Below are positions 9,180-14,340 of a stretch of DNA of 14,340 nucleotides, one piece after another (positions within the stretch are counted from its first letter, which is position 1; the number at the start of each line of letters is the position of its first letter). The notes beneath the pieces are model-generated. The model had not been told where the DNA came from. It saw nothing but the letters and a program-made list of their open reading frames with translations, and did not search any database. The translations under genes and the position numbers were made by a program. The stretch is from Candidatus Bathyarchaeota archaeon. Its GTDB lineage: Archaea; Thermoproteota; Bathyarchaeia; TCS64. Location of the stretch: assembly GCA_030691555.1 (NCBI GenBank), contig JAUYEB010000102.1, positions 1 through 14,340 on the forward strand, given 5' to 3'.

Positions 9180-10556
9180 ATGTCCCTAGAAAAGGTGTTC
9201 AAACGGATAGACGCCGACCGCGACGAGTGCGTGAGGCGGTGCCAGGAGCTTCTCCGGCAGCCCAGCGTCTCGGGCGACAGGGAGGACGTCTACAGGTGCG
9301 CCGAGATGGTGCGCGACGTGATCGGGGAGACCGGGGCCCAGGCCGAGCTCGTCCCCGTCGAGGGGGAGGGCAACCCAGTGGTATACGGCAAGCTGCTCAG
9401 CCCCGGCGCGCATCACACGATAGTCGCCTACCAGATGTACGACACCCAGCCCGTGGGGGAGCTCGACAAGTGGGCGAGCCCGCCCTTCGAGGCGAAGCTG
9501 GTGGACGGGAAGATCGTCGCCCGGGGAGCCATAAACAGCAAGGGCGCACTCGTCGCCGAGCTCATGGCGATAAAGGCGCTACGCGAGACCGCCGGCGTCC
9601 CCGTCAACATAGTCTTCACGTTCGACGGCGAGGAGGAGGTCGGCAGCTGGCAGCTGCGCCGGTTCCTCAGGGAGCACCCCGAGAAGATGCTCAAGGCCGA
9701 GGCCGAGTGGTGCCCAAGCACATTCAGCACCCAGTACAGGGACTCCAGAATCACCATCGGCGGGAAGGGGTGCATCGACCTGCAGCTAGTCTGCGACCAC
9801 AGCCGGGGCCCCGTCCACAGCAGCTGCGCCCCGGTGGTGGCGAACCCGGCGTGGCGCCTCGTCTGGGCGCTGGAGAGCATGAAGGGCGAGGACGGCGGGA
9901 TAGCCATCGACGGCTTCTACGACGGCGTAAAGGGGCCGGAACCCGGCGACAGGGAGCTGCTCGAAAGCCTCGCCGCTACGGGCGAGGAGGAGAAGATGAG
10001 GCGGCAGTGGGGCGTCAAGGGCTTCATGCGCGGCCTCCACGGCGCGGACCTCATCGAGGCGTACATGTTCGAGCCCACACTCACCATAAACGGGCTCCAG
10101 TCCGGCTACGTCGGACCCGCCGCGTACACAATCAACCCGCCGTGGGCGAAGGCCAACATGGACATACGCCTCGTCCCCGGCATGGACGCCGACGACGTCT
10201 GGGACAAGGTCGAGGCCCACCTCAAGAAACGCGGCTTCGACGATGTCCAGCTCAGGCTTAACGGGTGGAAGGCGAACGCCCACAGGAGCCCCTCGAACAC
10301 CCGCATAGTCGCCGCCCACAGGGCCGCGATCAGGGACCTCGGCTTCAACGATCCACTCATCTACCCGATGAGCGGAGGCACGAGCCCAAGCATGTACTAC
10401 ACGGCCCCACCGCTCAGGATGGTGTCCGCCTCCTCGGGGAGCGACGGCATGCCCCCACACTTCGCCCACGCCCCGAACGAGTGGATTGGGGTCGAGGAGT
10501 TCATCACGACGGCGAAGATGTGCGCCGCTTTCCTTTGGCAGTACGGCCACCTCTGA
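9180..10556 (+). CDS. M20-family metallohydrolase-like protein, variant metal site
   Basis: A 458-residue protein of the M20 peptidase/deacylase family (relatives of ArgE, DapE, carnosinase and peptidase T), probably cytosolic, with no signal peptide or membrane segment. The catalytic domain is interrupted by a lid/dimerisation domain at about 195-340. Preserved motifs are the catalytic EE (FDGEEEVGS, about 149-157), YPMSGGTSPS (about 400-409) and the terminal HAPNEW (about 430-435). The first motif, usually G-H-x-D-x-Q-P, reads YQMYDTQPVG, so histidine is replaced. The bridging aspartate of R-G-A-x-D-x-K-G is asparagine (RGAINSKG). I recall an archaeal and thermophile subgroup with a similar N-M-Y-D / G-A-V-N-T-K-G pattern, so this may be a subfamily trait. 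The substrate is unknown. The start at ATG 9180 follows a weak GGGA. Confidence 0.88.
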   Translation: MSLEKVFKRIDADRDECVRRCQELLRQPSVSGDREDVYRCAEMVRDVIGETGAQAELVPVEGEGNPVVYGKLLSPGAHHTIVAYQMYDTQPVGELDKWASPPFEAKLVDGKIVARGAINSKGALVAELMAIKALRETAGVPVNIVFTFDGEEEVGSWQLRRFLREHPEKMLKAEAEWCPSTFSTQYRDSRITIGGKGCIDLQLVCDHSRGPVHSSCAPVVANPAWRLVWALESMKGEDGGIAIDGFYDGVKGPEPGDRELLESLAATGEEEKMRRQWGVKGFMRGLHGADLIEAYMFEPTLTINGLQSGYVGPAAYTINPPWAKANMDIRLVPGMDADDVWDKVEAHLKKRGFDDVQLRLNGWKANAHRSPSNTRIVAAHRAAIRDLGFNDPLIYPMSGGTSPSMYYTAPPLRMVSASSGSDGMPPHFAHAPNEWIGVEEFITTAKMCAAFLWQYGHL

Positions 10557-10607
10557 CTCCCGTTTCTCCGGCTCATCCCGGTTTATCCCTGTCTTGGTGC
10601 ACGCTAC

Positions 10608-10634
10608 GTTTATGTATTCAAAATGTATACATAA
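10608..10634 (+). promoter_or_regulatory. Promoter with operator-like inverted repeat for the RHH-PIN operon
   Basis: TTATGTAT (10610-10617) and ATACATAA (10627-10634) are exact complements separated by 9 nt. Inside the right arm lies the perfect palindrome ATGTATACAT (10623-10632). The left arm overlaps the TATA box TTTATGTAT, which predicts a start near 10638. Ribbon-helix-helix antitoxins bind such repeats over their own promoter, so this is the likely autoregulatory operator. Confidence 0.6.
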
Positions 10635-10645
10635 CCTTGATCGCC

Positions 10646-10924
10646 ATGGACGAGGTTGTCACATCGAGGTTCCCCGAGGAGCTGCTGAAGAAGATGGATA
10701 AGGCAGTGAGCCGGGGGGTCTTCCGCAGCCGAAGCGAGGCGCTCAGGGCCATGGTGGAGGAGCACCTCAGGGAGCACCCGGCGCTGTTCCTCGGCGACGG
10801 GGCGCAGGACCTACTCGCCAACTCCCCCGCCCTCTCAGACGACGAACTGGAGGCCCTCGGCGAAACCATCTTCGGGGGGATGAGCGTCGCCGAGCTGGTC
10901 GCCGAGGGGAGAAGCCGGAGATGA
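10646..10924 (+). CDS. Ribbon-helix-helix antitoxin (VapB/CopG-like)
   Basis: A 92-residue protein. Residues 3-18 (EVVTSRFPEELLKKMD) form the DNA-contacting beta strand and first helix, and FRSRSEALRAMVEEHLREH (about 26-44) the second helix of an RHH fold. The acidic C-terminal half (ALSDDELEALGETIFGGMSVAELV) is the expected toxin-binding region. ATG at 10646 is chosen because homologous RHH proteins start just before this strand; TTG at 10637 is an in-frame alternative. There is no Shine-Dalgarno, and translation may be leaderless from a start near 10638. The stop overlaps the next gene (ATGA). It would neutralise the PIN toxin and repress its own operon. Confidence 0.88.
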   Translation: MDEVVTSRFPEELLKKMDKAVSRGVFRSRSEALRAMVEEHLREHPALFLGDGAQDLLANSPALSDDELEALGETIFGGMSVAELVAEGRSRR

Positions 10925-11448
10925 TCGTCTACATCGACACGAACATCCTCCTCGCGAGGTACTCCCCGCGGGAGCCCTACCACGACGACGCGAAGAGGCT
11001 ATTGGAAGCCGTTGAGGGTGGAGCCGTCGAGGGCGTCACCTCGATCCTAACGCTGGTAGAGGTGGTCAGCTCCGTGAGCAGGGCCTATAACCGGTCGAAG
11101 AAGAGAGGGGCCATGGGGCGCGACGAGGCCGCTGGCGCCTTCCTTAGGAGGGTGGCGACGACCAGGAACCTCAGCTTCATACCCCTCGGCGGGGAGATCG
11201 CCATGAGCGTCGACGGTGTGACGATCGACATGCCCGCCCTCCTCGCCGTCGCCCTGGAGCTGGGCGCGAAAACCGGCGTAAAGACCCTCGACAACCTACA
11301 CGTGGCGTCGGCGACCGTGGCCTCACGGATCTTCGGTCAGAAGATAGACTACTTCGTGACCCTCGACGGGGACATCCTCAAGCATAAAAACGAGATAGCG
11401 ACCAATTCGGGGGTCGTGGTCGTCAAACCCGCCGATGTACCGACATGA
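10921..11448 (+). CDS. PIN-domain ribonuclease toxin (VapC-like)
   Basis: A 175-residue PIN-domain protein. PIN nucleases use three or four acidic residues to bind Mg2+ or Mn2+ and cut RNA; most VapC toxins cleave tRNA or rRNA. Visible here are D6 in IVYIDTN, E47 in LTLVEVV, the aspartate in TLDNLHVASA (about 122-131) and the aspartates of YFVTLDGDILKH (about 142-153), so the active site looks complete. It starts at ATG 10921, overlapping the antitoxin stop by 4 nt. At 175 residues it is longer than the common 130-145, with an extension around residues 55-100. The target is unknown. Confidence 0.9.
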   Translation: MIVYIDTNILLARYSPREPYHDDAKRLLEAVEGGAVEGVTSILTLVEVVSSVSRAYNRSKKRGAMGRDEAAGAFLRRVATTRNLSFIPLGGEIAMSVDGVTIDMPALLAVALELGAKTGVKTLDNLHVASATVASRIFGQKIDYFVTLDGDILKHKNEIATNSGVVVVKPADVPT

Positions 11449-11464
11449 AACAATTCGTAGTCGG

Positions 11465-11517
11465 TGAATGTTGATTCATGTGTCGATAGACTGGAAGTAT
11501 GACGGGGGAAGCCCCGT
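11465..11517. terminator. Hairpins between convergent PIN gene and rpl10e
   Basis: In the 72-nt convergent gap are TGAAT-GTTG-ATTCA (11465-11478) and ACGGGG-GAAG-CCCCGT (11502-11517), the second a perfect 6-bp G+C stem. They are likely 3'-end structures for both transcripts. No long T-run accompanies them. Confidence 0.35.
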
Positions 11518-11520
11518 GGT

Positions 11521-12021
11521 CTAGACTGTGTTCTCTTTCACGAATATCCTGCTCTGCATCGGGAACTTGTCCATCGCCCTCTCCAGGGCCTCCTTCGCGA
11601 CCTCGACCCCCTCCGCCTCGACCTCGATGACGATCAGGGGCTCGCCGCGCTTCACGCGCGCCGCGGTGCCGGTGGGCTTACCGTACGGGCGCTTCATACC
11701 CTCCTGGAAGCGGTCAGCCTGGGCGACGTTGATCCTCTTGTGCTCCCTGAGCACAATGTGGGGGAACGGCACGACCTTCATGGAGTAGAGCTCCGTCCCC
11801 AGCTTGAGCTCAAGCTGCCTGTTTGCCGCGATGCGCGCGGACTCCAGGCTGTTGTGCCTTATCTGGCAGTGCTCGAGGTTGATGAGCTCGACGCGGAAGG
11901 GGAACTTCTTCGAGGTGTTCCCCATGGTGAACTTTACGATCTTGCTGCCGGGGATGCCACCCATGAACTTGCGCCGCGTGTAAGCCATGCGGTCCGGGTT
12001 CCTGAAGTTCCTGGCGTTCAA
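11521..12021 (-). CDS. rpl10e: Large-subunit ribosomal protein L10e (uL16)
   Basis: A 166-residue L10e/uL16 protein, which sits near the peptidyl transferase centre and tRNA path of the 50S subunit. Typical segments are MAYTRRKFMGGIPGSKIVKFTMGN (12-35), VELINLEHCQIRHNSLESARIAANRQLE (about 43-70), FPHIVLREHK (about 84-93), RFQEGMKRPYGKPTGTAARV (about 102-121) and the C-terminal beta-alpha-beta (PLIVIEVEAEGVEVAKEALERAMDKFP). The start is TTG at 12021: the frame is closed by TAA two codons upstream, so the N-terminus is a few residues shorter than the usual archaeal MPxRPxRCYR start. It probably has its own promoter and a very short leader. Confidence 0.94.
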   Translation of the reverse strand: MNARNFRNPDRMAYTRRKFMGGIPGSKIVKFTMGNTSKKFPFRVELINLEHCQIRHNSLESARIAANRQLELKLGTELYSMKVVPFPHIVLREHKRINVAQADRFQEGMKRPYGKPTGTAARVKRGEPLIVIEVEAEGVEVAKEALERAMDKFPMQSRIFVKENTV

Positions 12022-12049
12022 GGTTTATCCACAGACAAGCACATCAGGA

Positions 12050-12060
12050 TTCTTAAAAAG
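12050..12060 (-). promoter_or_regulatory. TATA box for rpl10e
   Basis: Minus-strand CTTTTTAAGA is centred near 12055. It predicts a start near 12029, only about 8 nt before the TTG codon. Confidence 0.5.
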
Positions 12061-12100
12061 ATAATGGCTCACGCGCCGATGGCTCCCGTTGGCAGAAGTT

Positions 12101-12688
12101 CTATCCCTGGTAGACGTGGTCCGCGCTCGGGCGGGTGAAGAGAAGGTACTTCTCCTCCTGGCTCAGCTCCTCCAGCACCCTCCTAGCGACGAGGGCGGCC
12201 GGGTCCTTCAGGTTGACCCTCTCCTCCACGTCCTTGAAGCCCTTGAACGGGGCACGCTCCCTGAGGTCGAGTATCTGGAACATGAGCCTCTTCCCGATGC
12301 CGGGGATGAGCTCGAGGCTGTGCATCCTCGGCGTGACGGACTGGCTCGTGTTGAAGAAGTTGACGAAGTAGGACTCGTTGGCCCTGACTATGATCTCGAC
12401 GACGCTGGGGAGCTCCGCCTTCGCGGAGCTGGTCAGCTCGTAGTAGGCGACCCTCCCGATTATGTGGGAGACTAGGGCCCTCTCGCCCTTGCCGACGAAG
12501 ATGCGGTCCCTCGGGTTATACTCGGCGTCCCTCTGGGGTGAAGCTTCTAGGAGGGTGAAGTAGGACTCGCCCACCATCTGGATGACGCCGCCTGAGGTGT
12601 GTGGGGTGCGCGGCGCACCCGGGCGCCCGTGGGGCAGGAAGTCCAAGACGTATGCGTACTCCTCGTACTTCTTCTGATCCCTGTACAA
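12101..12688 (-). CDS. DUF655 family RNA-binding-like protein
   Basis: A 195-residue member of DUF655, an archaeal family whose C-terminal part holds helix-hairpin-helix-like motifs and which is regularly found next to rpl21e and rpoF. Family segments are YAYVLDFLPHGRP (about 12-24), VQMVGE-like IQMVGESYFTLLE (36-48), GERALVSHIIGRVAYYEL (about 69-86), VNFFNTSQSVTPRMHSLELIPGIGKRLM (about 109-136) with the hairpin LIPGIGKRL, and FKGFKDVEERV (about 148-158). The start is TTG at 12688, preceded by GGGAGTG. It lies 33 nt downstream of rpoF in the same operon. The molecular function is unproven; a role in ribosome or rRNA processing is inferred from context. Confidence 0.92.
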   Translation of the reverse strand: MYRDQKKYEEYAYVLDFLPHGRPGAPRTPHTSGGVIQMVGESYFTLLEASPQRDAEYNPRDRIFVGKGERALVSHIIGRVAYYELTSSAKAELPSVVEIIVRANESYFVNFFNTSQSVTPRMHSLELIPGIGKRLMFQILDLRERAPFKGFKDVEERVNLKDPAALVARRVLEELSQEEKYLLFTRPSADHVYQG

Positions 12689-12721
12689 GCGTGTTCACTC
12701 CCGGGGGAAGCCTACAGGAAC

Positions 12722-13048
12722 CTATGGGTTGGTCCTGTATTTCTTAATTATCATGAGGATGCTGTTGACGGCCTCTTCGGAGATTATCCTCTGGCGGCCC
12801 AAGAATGTCCTGATCTCCGCTATGCTGCCGGGCATGCAGTTCGCCATCTGGACGGCGAGCTGCCTGTCGATGCCGCCCTTCTCCATGAGCTCGGAGACGA
12901 GCTTCTCCGCGTCCTTCACGTTCGTCTTTGTGAAGCGGACTGTGTAGTCGAGGACCCTGCGCTGGAGCGGGTCGAGCTCCTCAGCCTTGGACTCGAGGAG
13001 CGCCTTTGCCTCGGGGACGGTTATCTCCTTCTTCTCAACGACGGACAT
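12722..13048 (-). CDS. rpoF: DNA-directed RNA polymerase subunit F (Rpo4)
   Basis: A 108-residue subunit F (RPB4 counterpart), which with subunit E forms the RNA polymerase stalk involved in open-complex formation and RNA binding. Typical features are the start MSVVEKKEITVPEAKALLE, the helix LDPLQRRVLDYTVRFTK (about 26-42), and the C-terminal HRDC-like bundle AEIRTFLGRQRIISEEAVNSILMIIKKY. The length fits the family. ATG at 13048 follows GGAGGG. It sits 14 nt behind rpl21e and ahead of DUF655, the order conserved across archaea. Confidence 0.94.
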   Translation of the reverse strand: MSVVEKKEITVPEAKALLESKAEELDPLQRRVLDYTVRFTKTNVKDAEKLVSELMEKGGIDRQLAVQMANCMPGSIAEIRTFLGRQRIISEEAVNSILMIIKKYRTNP

Positions 13049-13062
13049 GGCTTGAGGCCCTC

Positions 13063-13356
13063 CTAGTCGACGTGCTTCCTGATGTGGGGGGGTAGGGCTA
13101 TGATGGTCTTGACCTTCTTGGTCTGCGGGATCTCTAGGACGTATGCCTTCCCGCGCTTCGCTTTGACTGTGGCGACCTGTCCCTGGAACCTCTTGTGGGG
13201 CATGCCCTTGTGGATGGCGGGGTCGATGACGATTATGACCTTATCGCCCTCGCTGTACTCCGTGAGGAGCCTGCTGAGAGGCAGCTTGCCGTGCTCCCTG
13301 ACCTTCTTCGTCATGACGGCCCTGCTCTTCCTGCGTAATCCGTGACTCTTTCCCAT
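13063..13356 (-). CDS. rpl21e: Large-subunit ribosomal protein L21e
   Basis: A 97-residue L21e protein of the 50S subunit. It begins MGKSHGLRRKSRAVMTKKVREHGKLPLSRLL and continues with GDKVIIVIDPAIHKGMPHKRFQGQVATV, all highly characteristic, then a basic C-terminal part (KAKRGKAYVLEIP). ATG at 13356 is chosen over the in-frame GTG at 13404, because the family starts at M-G-K-S-x-G and the extra 16 residues resemble nothing known. The TATA box predicts a start near 13398, so the mRNA has a leader of about 42 nt. It is the first gene of the rpl21e-rpoF-DUF655 operon. Confidence 0.95.
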   Translation of the reverse strand: MGKSHGLRRKSRAVMTKKVREHGKLPLSRLLTEYSEGDKVIIVIDPAIHKGMPHKRFQGQVATVKAKRGKAYVLEIPQTKKVKTIIALPPHIRKHVD

Positions 13357-13418
13357 TGCGTTCGCCCCGTGTCCGGTGGCATTAACCCCGGCCGAGCACC
13401 ACACCTTATCAACGCACT

Positions 13419-13428
13419 CTTTTATAAG
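13419..13428 (-). promoter_or_regulatory. TATA box for the rpl21e-rpoF-DUF655 operon
   Basis: Minus-strand CTTATAAAAG is a strong archaeal TATA match. It predicts a start near 13398, after the GTG at 13404, which also excludes that GTG as the start codon. Confidence 0.6.
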
Positions 13429-13492
13429 CTCTATTATCCTGAAGCTTACCCTAAATCGAGCGGCGGGGCGGCGCGGCCGGGCCTCGGGCTAG

Positions 13493-13795
13493 CTATGAGA
13501 CCTGGTTTGGCTCAGGCTCTGCCTCTGGGGCCTTGCCTCGGCGGTCTATGAATGCCTCGCATCCTCCGGCGACGGGGTGGAAGTTGGGCTGCTCGTTGCA
13601 GAGGAGTTGCCCGGTCAGGATGCCCTTCTCCGAGGCGGCGCAGTTCCTGCACCTGGTGAACGGGTCGGTCCGCTCTTCTTTCTTCGCCTCGATATACTCC
13701 TTGAGGTTGTGGCTCATTATGCAGCCCTTCGGGCAGGCGACGCATGCGCCGCCGCTCACGCGGATGTATGCCCCGGTCTCGGAACAGACGCGCAC
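13493..13795 (-). CDS. Small cysteine-rich protein of unknown function
   Basis: A 100-residue protein that I do not recognise. It has eight cysteines: C4, C18, C21 and C25 (CVACPKGC), C49 and C52 (CRNC), C66 (LLCNEQ) and C79 (GGCEAF), plus H29 and H72. The spacing suggests two metal or iron-sulfur sites, or one site built from distant pairs. There is no signal peptide or membrane segment. A lysine/glutamate-rich helix (LKEYIEAKKEERTDPF, about 31-46) links the cysteine groups, and the tail is acidic and proline-rich (PEAEPEPNQ). The start is GTG at 13795 with GGAGGGG about 5 nt upstream, a good ribosome site that supports a real gene. It is monocistronic, divergent from the next gene and upstream of the rpl21e operon on the same strand. 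Confidence 0.75.
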   Translation of the reverse strand: MRVCSETGAYIRVSGGACVACPKGCIMSHNLKEYIEAKKEERTDPFTRCRNCAASEKGILTGQLLCNEQPNFHPVAGGCEAFIDRRGKAPEAEPEPNQVS

Positions 13796-13830
13796 AATAC
13801 CCCTCCCGGTATTCCACTTTTTCGCGGGTG

Positions 13831-13866
13831 CTATAAGGAAAATGGATGACTAAAACAGATTAATAA
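13831..13866 (-). promoter_or_regulatory. Promoter candidates for the cysteine-rich gene
   Basis: Two TATA-like elements occur on the minus strand: TTATAG near 13831-13837 (start near 13808, short leader with Shine-Dalgarno) and TTATTAAT near 13857-13865 (start near 13838). The sequence alone does not decide between them. Confidence 0.35.
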
Positions 13867-13887
13867 GGGTGTGCGGCGCCCGCAGGT

Positions 13888-13897
13888 CTTTTTAAAG
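13888..13897 (+). promoter_or_regulatory. TATA box for the beta-propeller gene
   Basis: CTTTTTAAAG is centred about 36 nt before the TTG start. The predicted transcription start is near 13918, with a leader of about 11 nt. Confidence 0.5.
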
Positions 13898-13928
13898 AAT
13901 GCGGCGAAGCTTAACCCTGTGGTAAGCG

Positions 13929-14340
13929 TTGGCGAAGAAGAGACCCGTTGACATAAAGGACCTCTTCAGGATCCGCTCGGTTTCTGACCCCCAGATCTCG
14001 CCGGACGGGAAGAGGATAGCCTTCGTCCACACGACCGTGGACTACGAGAAGGACGAGTACGTGAGCGACGTCTGGATGGCGGACTCGAGGACGGGTGCCT
14101 CGGTCCAGTTCACCTCGGGGCGCGGCAAGGACAAGGGCCCCCGGTGGTCCCCAGACGGTAAGCGGCTGCTCTTCACCTCCACCCTGCCCGCTAAGGAGGG
14201 GGAGGAGAAGAAGAAGCCCCAGCTCTACGTGATCGCCGTCGCGGGGGGCGAGGCGAGGAAGCTCACTGACCTCAAGCTCGGGGTGGAGACGCCGAAGTGG
14301 TCCCCGGATGGGAGGCAGATACTGTTCGTCTCCCCCACCA
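13929..14340 (+). CDS. N-terminal beta-propeller of a probable S9 peptidase (partial)
   Basis: An open frame of 137 codons that runs off the window. TTG at 13929 is the start: TAA lies two codons upstream and the TATA box is correctly spaced. The protein begins MAKKRPVDIKDLFRIRSVSD and shows repeated propeller blades with the S-P-D-G motif: ISPDGKRIAFV (about 23-33), WSPDGKRLLFTS (about 76-87) and WSPDGRQILFVS (about 123-134). The start 'DLFRIRSVSDPQISPDGKRIAFV' style is typical of acylaminoacyl-peptidase/prolyl oligopeptidase-like S9 enzymes, whose hydrolase domain follows the propeller. That domain lies outside the window, so a TolB-like propeller without hydrolase is not excluded. There is no signal peptide. 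Confidence 0.8.
   Translation, partial: MAKKRPVDIKDLFRIRSVSDPQISPDGKRIAFVHTTVDYEKDEYVSDVWMADSRTGASVQFTSGRGKDKGPRWSPDGKRLLFTSTLPAKEGEEKKKPQLYVIAVAGGEARKLTDLKLGVETPKWSPDGRQILFVSPT

Noticed and set aside
9164..10261. A 365-codon open frame on the plus strand overlapping the M20 gene
   Set aside because: It is very rich in Arg, Gly and Pro with low-complexity composition, as expected for an alternative frame of G+C-rich DNA. The overlapping frame encodes a recognisable M20 protein.
9786..10550. A 254-codon minus-strand frame opposite the M20 gene
   Set aside because: Composition is dominated by Val, Gly, Arg and Ala typical of antisense frames, with no recognisable motif.
10265..10645. N-terminal extension of the RHH frame back to 10265
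   Set aside because: The extension overlaps the M20 gene out of frame and is low-complexity. RHH proteins start at the first strand, and a promoter with operator lies immediately before 10646.
13357..13404. Longer rpl21e starting at GTG 13404
   Set aside because: The family starts at M-G-K-S-x-G (13356), and the predicted transcription start near 13398 lies downstream of that GTG.

Overview
The window comes from the chromosome of an archaeon, most likely of the TACK group (Thermoproteota and relatives). A 16S gene is followed directly by a 23S gene, with no tRNA-Ala in the spacer and no 5S gene behind, which is the crenarchaeal-type layout. The 23S core around the peptidyl transferase centre also reads as crenarchaeal-like. 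The protein genes are archaeal information-processing genes: PCNA, TFS, RpoL, RpoF, exosome Csl4, Dph2, L10e, L21e and DUF655. The coding DNA is G+C-rich and starts are often TTG or GTG. The exact class cannot be fixed by eye.

Layout. Positions 1-4930 hold the plus-strand rRNA operon: a leader, 16S (about 186-1683), a 166-nt spacer, 23S (about 1850-4878) and a trailer. Pre-16S and pre-23S processing stems can be traced by hand, and the 23S stem shows classic bulge-helix-bulge geometry. Positions 5074-9117 lie on the minus strand: pcna, an unusual tRNA, a predicted small structured RNA, tfs, a DUF99 gene, rpoL, csl4 and dph2. The csl4, rpoL, DUF99 and tfs genes look like one cluster; csl4 and rpoL overlap by four bases.

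Positions 9180-11448 are on the plus strand: an M20-type hydrolase divergent from dph2, then a ribbon-helix-helix/PIN toxin-antitoxin pair with a likely operator. Positions 11521-13795 are on the minus strand: L10e under its own promoter, the conserved rpl21e, rpoF and DUF655 operon, and a small cysteine-rich protein of unknown function. From 13929 a plus-strand beta-propeller protein, probably an S9 peptidase, runs off the end.

Most of the window is housekeeping. The points worth a second look cluster at 5970-6590. (1) A tRNA there combines a glycine UCC anticodon loop and glycine-like acceptor with a long class II variable arm. (2) Next to it is a putative structured RNA carrying a perfect 10-nt complement of that tRNA's anticodon arm. 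(3) The tfs gene has ACG where the start codon should be, behind an ideal Shine-Dalgarno. In addition, the DUF99 protein has lost its conserved acidic residues and the M20 protein lacks standard metal ligands. I found no CRISPR array, insertion sequence or defence island beyond the toxin-antitoxin pair.
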